Shown one piece after another: positions 1 through 6,217 of a stretch of DNA of 15,576 nucleotides. The first letter of the stretch is position 1. Each line of letters starts with the position of its first letter. The DNA is from an uncultured Bacteriovorax sp. (lineage in GTDB: Bacteria > Bdellovibrionota > Bacteriovoracia > Bacteriovoracales > Bacteriovoracaceae), in contig CAMLRB010000074.1 in NCBI GenBank assembly GCA_946482295.1, positions 1 to 15,576 on the forward strand, written 5' to 3'. The notes beneath the pieces were generated by a model that saw only the letters and a program-made list of their open reading frames with translations, ran no database searches and was not told where the DNA came from. The position numbers and the translations under genes are program-made.

Positions 1-174
1 GAATCCATAACAAACACCAATACCATCTTGAGATTTTATTGGAGTATTGGGAGTAATCTCTTTAACTGTACCTGGTCTGTCTCGATAGTCTCCCCCAGCT
101 GTTTGGTAAGGAGAATCAGCGTAAACGGATATAGGAAATAATACTGGAAAGAGCAAGAAGATAAAAAATTTCAT
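1..174 (-). CDS. Secreted papain-like (C1 family) cysteine protease, N-terminal part only
   Basis: Only the first 58 codons lie in the window; the gene runs off the left edge. Residues 1-19 form a typical signal peptide (Lys at position 2, a hydrophobic run, Ala at 19 followed by Asp-Ser-Pro), so the protein is probably exported. Residues 45-58 read PIKSQDGIGVCYGF, which aligns without gaps to the papain active-site segment PVKNQGSCGSCWAF: Gln49 would be the oxyanion-hole glutamine and Cys55 the nucleophile, six residues apart as in papain. The His and Asn of the triad would lie outside the window. The Cys is only about 36 residues into the mature chain, leaving no room for the usual N-terminal propeptide. 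The ATG overlaps the upstream stop as ATGA, so the two genes are translationally coupled. The family call rests on this one motif. Confidence 0.62.
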   Translation of the reverse strand, partial: MKFFIFLLFPVLFPISVYADSPYQTAGGDYRDRPGTVKEITPNTPIKSQDGIGVCYGF

Positions 175-557
175 TTTTTATACCTCTTCACTAAGTCCCA
201 TGAATCAACAATAATTCCCTCTGTGATTTCACAAAAATCATATTGGTTCATTTTTTTATCTTCAAGAACAAGGCTATTTCCACTCATAGAACGACAAAGG
301 AGTGAAGCGGGATTACCAGCATAACCAGATTCTTTGATATCTTTTTTATTCTGAAAGCGATCATCAAGAAGCATTAAACATTTCTTTCCTGATTGAACGC
401 ATTTTTTTGAAACACTCATTTTTTCCAAATCATAGAAAATTAGTTGCTCTGGACTACCCTCATATTTCCGTTTTAGAAAAGTCTTCTCCCTTGCCAGGGA
501 ATCCTGTGCAATAAGGAAAGAGATCATCAAGGTAAGAATGAAATAAGAAGATTTCAT
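171..557 (-). CDS. Small secreted DUF333-like protein
   Basis: The protein has 128 residues from the ATG at 557. I prefer this start because it opens directly with a good signal peptide (MKSSYFILTLMISFLIAQDSLA); an in-frame ATG at 596 would put 13 extra residues in front of it. Neither start has a clear Shine-Dalgarno. The mature part is small and lysine-rich with four cysteines. Its C-terminal half reads NPASLLC, then a Gly-Asn, then FC and a segment ending IVDSWDLVKR. This follows the DUF333 pattern (NPAxxYC, GG, C, DGxxVEEW), a domain often labelled putative hemolysin without biochemical proof. The stop TGA overlaps the start of the downstream papain-like protease by four bases. A role as partner, chaperone or inhibitor of that protease is an inference from this coupling only. 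Confidence 0.6.
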   Translation of the reverse strand: MKSSYFILTLMISFLIAQDSLAREKTFLKRKYEGSPEQLIFYDLEKMSVSKKCVQSGKKCLMLLDDRFQNKKDIKESGYAGNPASLLCRSMSGNSLVLEDKKMNQYDFCEITEGIIVDSWDLVKRYKK

Positions 558-689
558 AAGAGGAGTATCGGCATAAAATGCTGAAAACTTGATCATGGCA
601 GTCCGCTAAGTAAGTTGCTAATTTTTGGTGCCAAAAATATGAAGAAATCGTCATTAGGTTTAAATTCGGTACTGACCTAAACTGGCCTT

Positions 690-1055
690 ATGAAAACAAT
701 ATTAGTTGTTGAAGATGATATTACCATTCGCCAAGGTCTTGAGGAACTTCTGAAGCTTGAGGGATATCAGGTTCTCTTAGCTGAGAACGGTCTCAAGGCC
801 CTTCAGGCCTATGCTCTTGCCCCACAAGTAGATTTGATTATGTTGGATTTATCAATGCCGATTATGACAGGTCATGCTTTTTTGAATGAATTTGATAGGC
901 GCTATGGTTTGGATAGAACTCCAATTATAGTTATGTCCGCAGGAAGCGTAGATCAATTTCCCAGGAATCACCCGCAAGATCTAAAAATAAAAAAACCGGT
1001 TGATGTAGATGATCTTCTTACGGTGGTCGAAAAATCATTAGCAATTAAGGTATAA
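690..1055 (+). CDS. Stand-alone response-regulator receiver domain (CheY-like)
   Basis: This 121-residue protein is a single receiver domain with no output domain. It shows the acidic pair E8-D9-D10, the phospho-acceptor Asp53 (in LIMLDLSMP), the switch Ser83 (in VMSAG) and the conserved Lys102-Pro103. Such proteins receive a phosphoryl group from a histidine kinase and signal by protein contacts, as CheY or Spo0F do. The start ATG lacks a strong Shine-Dalgarno. The gene diverges from the DUF333-like gene and its last 11 bases overlap, tail to tail, the end of the TonB-like gene. The only kinase in the window, at 9626-10876, is far away, so I cannot say they pair. Confidence 0.93.
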   Translation: MKTILVVEDDITIRQGLEELLKLEGYQVLLAENGLKALQAYALAPQVDLIMLDLSMPIMTGHAFLNEFDRRYGLDRTPIIVMSAGSVDQFPRNHPQDLKIKKPVDVDDLLTVVEKSLAIKV

Positions 1056-1536
1056 TTTTAAAAACTATTTTCTTTTCCACTGATATAAAATCTGAAGATC
1101 TTCTTTGATGAAACCGCCAATCACTTATTGCTTCTAACGCCGCTTGATCTAAATTTTTATTTCCACTACTTTTTTTTATTCGTAGTTCTTGAGGAATACC
1201 TTCTGGTGACACTTTCATCTGCAGAACGACTTCCCCCTCCTGTCCATTTTGTGCTGGGTAATTCGTAACAGTGTAACCAAACGTCTCTAAGATTTTACCA
1301 GATTTTCCAACTTCTAATCCTGTCCCATCACCATGAATGCCTTTCACATCAATAGCGTCTAAAGAATTAATAGTCACACCAGTAAGAGAACCAACGAATT
1401 GACCTTTAGAAGTCTCGGCCCTATGTTCAAAACGAAAAAAACCAACAACAACAAGTGTGTGTAAAACTAGGGCAGCTAAAAAACTCAAACCAAAATGTGT
1501 TAATTGTGAATGTGGTCGATGAATAGTTTGATTCAT
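1045..1536 (-). CDS. TonB-family C-terminal domain protein
   Basis: The protein has 163 residues. A short cytoplasmic N-terminus is followed by one hydrophobic segment at about residues 15-34, then a periplasmic part. Residues about 85-160 fit the TonB C-terminal domain: a Tyr-Pro near the start, GEVVLQMKVSPEGIPQELRI, then a helix with LDQAALEAISDWRF and a final strand. TonB-type proteins transmit inner-membrane energy to outer-membrane receptors, or act in related envelope complexes. It lacks the long Pro/Lys spacer of classical TonB, so it may not span the periplasm the same way. No ExbB, ExbD or receptor gene is nearby. It lies 31 bases downstream of the cysteine desulfurase on the same strand and is probably co-transcribed with it. 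Its 3' end overlaps the receiver-domain gene by 11 bases. Confidence 0.85.
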   Translation of the reverse strand: MNQTIHRPHSQLTHFGLSFLAALVLHTLVVVGFFRFEHRAETSKGQFVGSLTGVTINSLDAIDVKGIHGDGTGLEVGKSGKILETFGYTVTNYPAQNGQEGEVVLQMKVSPEGIPQELRIKKSSGNKNLDQAALEAISDWRFHQRRSSDFISVEKKIVFKIIP

Positions 1537-1567
1537 TCTTCAACGCTATCAAGTGAATGAGATGAAC

Positions 1568-2710
1568 TCAAGGAATGGCGAGAATCTCTTTAATCGCAGA
1601 CACAAATTGGTCAATTTCTGTCTGCGTAGTTTGAAGTCCGAAACTAATGCGAATGGCCTCAAGAACTTCGCTATCTTTTTGTCCTAAAGAAAGTAAAACA
1701 TTGCTTGGCGTTTTTTTAGTAGCGTTACAGGCCGAGCCCACTGAAAGTCGTATTCCTTTATGATCAAGTTTTTGTAAAAGAAATTTTCCCTGAACGCCTG
1801 GGAATGCTAAATTGAGATTGGAAGGTAAACGATGCTCCATACATCCATTTACTCTCAATTGAGGACAAAGTTCTTTTAGCTTTTGCACGAGTTGCATTTG
1901 CATCTTTCGCATATCTTCTAAATGGTCTTTTGAGAAAAGAGAAGTCGCAAAGGCCATGGCCGATATTAACTCAACAGCAACTGTGCCCGAGCGCAACCCA
2001 TTTTCCTGTCCTCCACCAATAAGTTGCGGAATAAGGGGCAACCCCTTACGTATAACTACAGCACCCACACCTCGAGGTCCATGAATTTTATGAGCGCTTA
2101 AGCTGTAAAAATCGAGCCCCATCTTTTCAAAGTGCAGATCCGTTTTACAAAACGCTTGTGCTCCATCGCTATGGAAAAGAGTACCATGTGTTTTACAAAT
2201 ATCTGCAATACTCCGAAGATCTTGAATTGTCCCAATTTCATTGTTGGCATGAATTACTGAAAGAAGAAGTGTCTTATCGGAAATCATTTCTCTTAAAATT
2301 GAAAGATTGAGCTTTCCTGCACGATCAACAGGAACAATCTTTACAGTAAATCCACGATCTTCAAGATGACTCGTTAATTTTGCGATACTAGAATGTTCAA
2401 TAGAAGAAATGAGAATTTCATATCTCTTTCTTTCACTGGCAAGATCTTTAAGACCAAAAAAAACGAGATTATTTGATTCCGTTGCCCCAGATGTAAAAGT
2501 GATCTCTTCGGGCGAACAACCAATTTGCGATGCCAGTTGAATACGGGCCGTTTCTAAAACTCGATTGGCCTGAACCCCCGAGCGATGAATGGATGCTGAA
2601 TTTCCCAATTGCATTTGATAAAGCGAAAAGAGATGATCCGTTACCTTAGGATGGATCAATGAAGAAGCAGCATGATCGAGATAAATCTCGTAAGCCTTGT
2701 TTTTATTCAT
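1568..2710 (-). CDS. Cysteine desulfurase, NifS/IscS type
   Basis: This 380-residue PLP enzyme removes sulfur from L-cysteine, giving alanine and a persulfide on the enzyme. Family marks are clear: the N-terminal DHAASS, the TSGATESNN segment, HANNEIG, HSDGAQ, SAHKIHGPRGVG with the PLP lysine at K208, GGGQENGLRSGT, and the catalytic Cys328 in SVGSACNATKKTPS. The length is close to the usual 380-400. The start ATG overlaps the stop of the upstream PP-loop gene by eight bases (ATGAATAA), so the two are probably co-translated. No iscU, iscA or other Fe-S assembly gene is present. That favours a dedicated sulfur supply for the neighbouring PP-loop enzyme and TusA-like carrier over general Fe-S assembly, but this is inferred from context. 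Confidence 0.93.
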   Translation of the reverse strand: MNKNKAYEIYLDHAASSLIHPKVTDHLFSLYQMQLGNSASIHRSGVQANRVLETARIQLASQIGCSPEEITFTSGATESNNLVFFGLKDLASERKRYEILISSIEHSSIAKLTSHLEDRGFTVKIVPVDRAGKLNLSILREMISDKTLLLSVIHANNEIGTIQDLRSIADICKTHGTLFHSDGAQAFCKTDLHFEKMGLDFYSLSAHKIHGPRGVGAVVIRKGLPLIPQLIGGGQENGLRSGTVAVELISAMAFATSLFSKDHLEDMRKMQMQLVQKLKELCPQLRVNGCMEHRLPSNLNLAFPGVQGKFLLQKLDHKGIRLSVGSACNATKKTPSNVLLSLGQKDSEVLEAIRISFGLQTTQTEIDQFVSAIKEILAIP

Positions 2711-3794
2711 AGCTGTGATTTAGTTTTTTCGCGATAGCATTGATTTGTGATTTATTCACATTCCACTCTAAATCTTTAAGCGCCTCTTCACGAGTAATAA
2801 CAGATTGTCTAATAAGCTTACTCATTTCCACATGATAATGTGTGTATCCAAAATTTTTCATTGAATTATAAACAGAGATAAAATTCAACATACAGTTCGT
2901 TGAGCGCCCTGGATAACTGAGTTTAGGATATTCCCAATTAAGTTCCTTTTGAATGGTTTCTACATAAACTTCTGGACCAAAAGGGAGGAACCAATGTGGA
3001 GAAATAACAAGCGCTTTTGATTTTCTTTCGGCCGCTTTTTTCATTACCTCTTCCATACTCGTCGGAAAATCTTTGTAATGAGGATCATTGCGTACATAAG
3101 TATCAATGAATGATTTTGTCGCCTCTCCCATTTCTTTAAACTCAGGAGCTGCAGCATTACATCCACATTTATTCATAACTTTTTGATTTGTTGACTGTCC
3201 TTTCGTCCACCCAGCGATGATTATGGGAATGTCATGTCTATCAGCAATCTCATAAGCTAGATCCATGTACCAAAGAGAACATGGATGACAGATGACGGCC
3301 TTTGATTTTGTTTCTAAAATTTTAGAGAACATCCCTTTCATGAAATTCGATTTGAAAAACATGAAATCTACGCCTAATTTTTCAGCAGCTCGCTCAACAT
3401 TGCGAATCGCTTCAGGACTTTCAAAACCATTATCAAACATAAAGGCCAATGGATTGAGTTTGTATCGGGTTTTCATGTAATAGAGTGCGGAAGTTGAGTC
3501 TTTCCCTCCACTACACATGGCCAGTACATCGTATTTACCTTTTGACTTATGTTTCTTGAGAATCTTCAATAAATCAGACTCTAAAAGTTTAGCTTCATTT
3601 TCAAGTTCGCGATTAGCAACATATTCATTACAGAGATTGCAAACACCATGATCATCAAAAAAGATATTTGGTTTTGCTTCTGGTAATACACATTTTTTAC
3701 AAAGGAGATCAGGATTAAAATTAATACCCATCTCGCTGGAGTCTTTTAATTCCTCAATTTTTTCATCCTGAAATTTTCCGCTGGATATACTCAT
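2703..3794 (-). CDS. PP-loop ATPase related to WbpG/PseA-type sugar amidotransferases; possible thiolase
   Basis: The protein has 363 residues. Residues 31-55 carry two CxxC pairs (C32/C35 and C52/C55), probably a zinc site, in the context CKKCVLP, GVCNLC that is typical of N-acetyl sugar amidotransferases. The PP-loop SGGKDST at 95-101 binds ATP to adenylate a carbonyl substrate. Further cysteines follow: C169-H-P-C172 and C210-G-C212, the former reminiscent of cluster- or sulfur-handling cysteines in tRNA thiolases such as TtcA. True amidotransferases of this kind need HisH/HisF-like partners for ammonia, and none is here. Instead the gene overlaps a cysteine desulfurase and diverges from a TusA-like gene. 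Sulfur transfer is therefore my preferred guess, amidation the alternative. A GGAG lies nine bases before the ATG. Confidence 0.8.
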   Translation of the reverse strand: MSISSGKFQDEKIEELKDSSEMGINFNPDLLCKKCVLPEAKPNIFFDDHGVCNLCNEYVANRELENEAKLLESDLLKILKKHKSKGKYDVLAMCSGGKDSTSALYYMKTRYKLNPLAFMFDNGFESPEAIRNVERAAEKLGVDFMFFKSNFMKGMFSKILETKSKAVICHPCSLWYMDLAYEIADRHDIPIIIAGWTKGQSTNQKVMNKCGCNAAAPEFKEMGEATKSFIDTYVRNDPHYKDFPTSMEEVMKKAAERKSKALVISPHWFLPFGPEVYVETIQKELNWEYPKLSYPGRSTNCMLNFISVYNSMKNFGYTHYHVEMSKLIRQSVITREEALKDLEWNVNKSQINAIAKKLNHSYE

Positions 3795-3822
3795 TGGTGC
3801 TTACTCCACTTGTGTTGCGAGG

Positions 3823-3851
3823 TTGACTGCAAGATCATTGTTTCTTACTAT
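3823..3851 (+). promoter_or_regulatory. Candidate sigma70-type promoter for the TusA-carbamoyltransferase operon
   Basis: A TTGACT box (3823-3828, five of six to consensus) is followed after 17 bases by TACTAT (3846-3851, four of six). It sits in the 93-base gap between the divergent PP-loop and TusA-like genes and would start transcription near 3858, about 30 bases before the TTG start codon. No operator-like repeat was seen in the gap. Confidence 0.5.
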
Positions 3852-3887
3852 TTTAACTTATAAACCAAAAAAAAGGAAAGTTTCCGC

Positions 3888-4115
3888 TTGGATAAACCAT
3901 TAGATCTTCGAGGCGTTCCCTGCCCGCGAAATTCCTCTTTAGCGCTTATACAATTATCGACTATGGATTTTGGCGAAAGGTTGACCATCTATCTCGATGA
4001 TGGTGAGCCTATCGAAAATGTTCCCTCTTCGCTAGAACTTGAAGGACACAAAATACATACTAAAGAACGTCACGAAAATGGCCATTGGGAACTGACAGTG
4101 GAAGTTGCATCATGA
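3888..4115 (+). CDS. TusA-like sulfur-carrier protein, CPxN variant
   Basis: The protein has 75 residues and starts at a TTG with AGGAAAG seven bases upstream. The fold pattern is that of TusA/SirA: an opening LDLRGVPCP, a helix, a strand with the acidic turn DDGEPIENVP, then LELEGHKI and a last strand. TusA proteins carry a persulfide on the first Cys of a CPxP motif and hand it to acceptors. Here Cys12 is kept but the motif is CPRN; as I recall, a CPxN form with a GEPIENVP loop exists as a subfamily, so this is probably a variant and not decay. It is the first gene of its operon and overlaps the next by four bases (ATGA). Its natural donor would be the desulfurase encoded divergently. Confidence 0.8.
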   Translation: MDKPLDLRGVPCPRNSSLALIQLSTMDFGERLTIYLDDGEPIENVPSSLELEGHKIHTKERHENGHWELTVEVAS

Positions 4116-4357
4116 TTGAAAAATTCAAAAAATTTCATGGTCATATTAAAAACTTCGTCGTCAACGTTCTGTTTCAAAAATTTTTAGTCCCTGCTGCTCT
4201 TATCTTTATTTATTTTTTCGTTTTAGGCCCAACGAGTATCGTCGCGAGAATTTTTTTCAGGAAAGCACTTAAGCATTCCGTAAAAACGCTTGATAGCTCT
4301 TGGAGCAAAGCTGAAGGCTACAATCCATCACTTGAAGATTCACTTAAACAATCGTGA
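4112..4357 (+). CDS. Small one-span membrane protein, SxtJ C-terminal-half-like
   Basis: The protein has 81 residues from the ATG at 4112, which overlaps the TusA-like stop as ATGA. An upstream in-frame start at 4085 would lie well inside the previous gene and is less likely. A basic N-terminus is followed by one membrane segment at about residues 21-43, ending in a Gly-Pro, then ARIFFRKAL and a polar tail containing SSWSKAEGYNP. This order (hydrophobic segment, LGP, aR, then a Trp near the end) resembles the second half of SxtJ-type proteins, which are encoded next to carbamoyltransferases, including in saxitoxin clusters. The function of SxtJ is not established. The resemblance is judged by eye and this protein is shorter than typical SxtJ, so the family call is tentative; the gene itself is well supported by coupling and context. 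Confidence 0.6.
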   Translation: MIEKFKKFHGHIKNFVVNVLFQKFLVPAALIFIYFFVLGPTSIVARIFFRKALKHSVKTLDSSWSKAEGYNPSLEDSLKQS

Positions 4358-4366
4358 GAGATTAAA

Positions 4367-4531
4367 ATGTTTAAAAAATTAAAGTATGTTCTGAAAGAAA
4401 TGAAAACACTCATTAAAGAACACAAACTCTATTTTCTCGCACCTCTTGTCATAACAATTGCCTTCCTTGCGATTGTCTTCGTGAAATTAGGCTCTGGTAT
4501 TGTGATCACTTTTATATACGCTGGAGTATAG
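4367..4531 (+). CDS. DUF5989-like 54-residue membrane protein
   Basis: The gene lies nine bases after the stop of the SxtJ-like gene; a GAGAG sits just before the ATG. The protein starts MFKKLKYVLKEMKTLIKEHK, followed by one strongly hydrophobic segment (about residues 22-40) and a short tail, GSGIVITFIYAGV. A basic amphipathic N-terminal helix, one membrane span and a C-terminus with Gly-Ser and a Phe/Ile-Tyr is the pattern of DUF5989, a short family encoded beside NodU/CmcH-type carbamoyltransferases and SxtJ-type proteins. No function is established. It may anchor or assist the carbamoyltransferase at the inner membrane, which is inference. The Shine-Dalgarno of the carbamoyltransferase lies inside its last codons, so the two are tightly linked. 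Confidence 0.75.
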   Translation: MFKKLKYVLKEMKTLIKEHKLYFLAPLVITIAFLAIVFVKLGSGIVITFIYAGV

Positions 4532-4534
4532 TTC

Positions 4535-6217
4535 ATGGATATTCTAGGTATCTCGTGTTTTTACCACGATTCTTCTGCATGCCTCGTGCGTGATGGTAAA
4601 GTCATCGCTGCTGCTCAAGAAGAAAGATTTTCACGTCAAAAAAACACTGATGCTTTTCCTATACATTCATTGAACTATTGTGCTCAACAGGCCGGTATTC
4701 TTTTTGAAGATGTTGCTCATATTGGTTACTTTGAAAAACCCTATTTGAAACTCAGTCGCGTTCTCATTGAACATCTCAATATGTTTCCTTTTTCTCTAAA
4801 AAGCTTCATGCGCCAGATGCCAAAGTGGATGGATGATCGTCTTATTCTTCCCCTTCTCATTAAGGAAGAACTTTCTACAGAAACACCAGTACATTTTTTT
4901 AAACATCACCTATCACATGCGGCCAGTGCATTTTTACCTTCGCCCTTTGAAGAAGCTGCAATTTTTACATGTGACGGAGTTGGCGAATGGGCCACGATGT
5001 CGAAAGGTCGTGGAACAGGTCATAAAATTGAACTCTCGCACGAGATTAATTATCCCCATTCTCTAGGTCTACTCTACACAACTTTTACCATCTTTTTAGG
5101 TTTTCATGCACAAGGTGGTGAAGGAAAAACGATGGGAATGGCCGGTTATGGTCAACCTCGCTACATGAAAGAAATGCGCGAACTCGTTCATGTCTACGAG
5201 GATGGAAGTTTTCGTTTAAATCTAAAGTACTTTTCTTTTCGGGCCGGCACAAAGATGTGGAATCCTCGCTTCGAAAAAATATTTGGTAAGCCAAGGCTTT
5301 ATCATGAACCGATTGACCAAAATCATTATGATATGGCCGCTAGTTTACAGGCCATTGTTGAAGAAATTTTTCTAAAAACGGCCAGACAACTACACAAAGA
5401 AACTGGCCTAAAAAAACTCTGTCTTGCTGGAGGAGTAACTCTCAATTGCGTGGCCAATGCAAAAATTTTAGAACAAACGCCATTCGATGATATTTTCGTT
5501 CAAGCGGCTGCTGGTGATGCGGGCGGTTCATTAGGCTCAGCTCTCTATCTCTCGAATGTTCTACACGGCCATCCTCGACATGAAATGAAAGATGCTTACC
5601 TAGGCCCTGCCTACAGTGAACATGAGATTTTAAGAGCAATTAAAACTTCTGGATTTACTGGTGCCGTGAAAATGTCTCAAGATGAGTTGGCGCAGAAAGC
5701 GGCCCAACATATTTTTGCAAAGAAGACGCTAGGTTGGTTTCAGGGCCGAATGGAATTTGGACCGCGAGCACTAGGAGGTCGATCGATTCTGGCCAGTCCA
5801 TGTCATGCAGAAATTAAAGACATCATCAATGACAAAATCAAGAAACGCGAAGCCTTCAGACCATATGCTCCGATGGTTTTGAAAGAACGTGCCTCTGAAT
5901 ATTTTAATTTAACAACGTCGTCACCTTTCATGTTACTCGCACCAACAATTAAAGCTGAGAAAAAATCGCTGCTTCCAGGAATTACTCATGCTGACGACTC
6001 TGCCCGTGTACAAACAGTTGGTGAGGATGAAAATCCCATTCTGAGAAAGCTAATTGTTGAATTTGAAAAACTTTCAGGTGTACCAGTTTTGCTCAACACT
6101 TCTTTCAACCGAAATGGAGAACCCGTCGTGTGCACACCTGAAAACGCCCTTGATTGTTTCATGAAAACAAAAATGGATGCTCTGGCCATCGGACCTTACT
6201 GGTTGGAAAGAGTCTGA
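4535..6217 (+). CDS. O-carbamoyltransferase, NodU/CmcH/TobZ family
   Basis: The protein has 560 residues. Family members use carbamoyl phosphate and ATP to make carbamoyl-adenylate, then transfer the carbamoyl group to a hydroxyl of a sugar, antibiotic or toxin precursor. The N-terminal Kae1-like domain shows YHDSSACL (10-17), EERFSRQKN (29-37), the metal-site HHLSHA (124-129), FTCDGVGEW and AGDAGGS (326-332). The C-terminal YrdC-like part shows FGPRALGGRS (408-417), the EAFRPYAP segment and NTSFNRNGEP starting at N521. All motifs I would look for are present, so it is probably active. The acceptor cannot be told from the sequence. A GGAG eight bases before the ATG lies in the end of the DUF5989-like gene. 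The 3' end overlaps the convergent SGNH gene by 22 bases. The gene is notably rich in GGCC. Confidence 0.93.
   Translation: MDILGISCFYHDSSACLVRDGKVIAAAQEERFSRQKNTDAFPIHSLNYCAQQAGILFEDVAHIGYFEKPYLKLSRVLIEHLNMFPFSLKSFMRQMPKWMDDRLILPLLIKEELSTETPVHFFKHHLSHAASAFLPSPFEEAAIFTCDGVGEWATMSKGRGTGHKIELSHEINYPHSLGLLYTTFTIFLGFHAQGGEGKTMGMAGYGQPRYMKEMRELVHVYEDGSFRLNLKYFSFRAGTKMWNPRFEKIFGKPRLYHEPIDQNHYDMAASLQAIVEEIFLKTARQLHKETGLKKLCLAGGVTLNCVANAKILEQTPFDDIFVQAAAGDAGGSLGSALYLSNVLHGHPRHEMKDAYLGPAYSEHEILRAIKTSGFTGAVKMSQDELAQKAAQHIFAKKTLGWFQGRMEFGPRALGGRSILASPCHAEIKDIINDKIKKREAFRPYAPMVLKERASEYFNLTTSSPFMLLAPTIKAEKKSLLPGITHADDSARVQTVGEDENPILRKLIVEFEKLSGVPVLLNTSFNRNGEPVVCTPENALDCFMKTKMDALAIGPYWLERV

Noticed and set aside
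655..680. TTAGGT/ACCTAA inverted repeat before the receiver gene
   Set aside because: Only six pairs with a long AT-rich spacer; likely chance in AT-rich intergenic DNA.
690..1055. Pairing the receiver domain with the kinase at 9626-10876
   Set aside because: They are about 9 kb apart in different operons; nothing in the sequence shows they interact.
2703..3794. Simple call as N-acetyl sugar amidotransferase
   Set aside because: The N-terminus agrees, but the extra cysteine pairs, desulfurase overlap and missing glutaminase partners make this too specific.
4085..4111. Upstream ATG start for the SxtJ-like protein
   Set aside because: It lies well inside the TusA-like gene; the ATG at 4112 makes a normal ATGA stop/start overlap.
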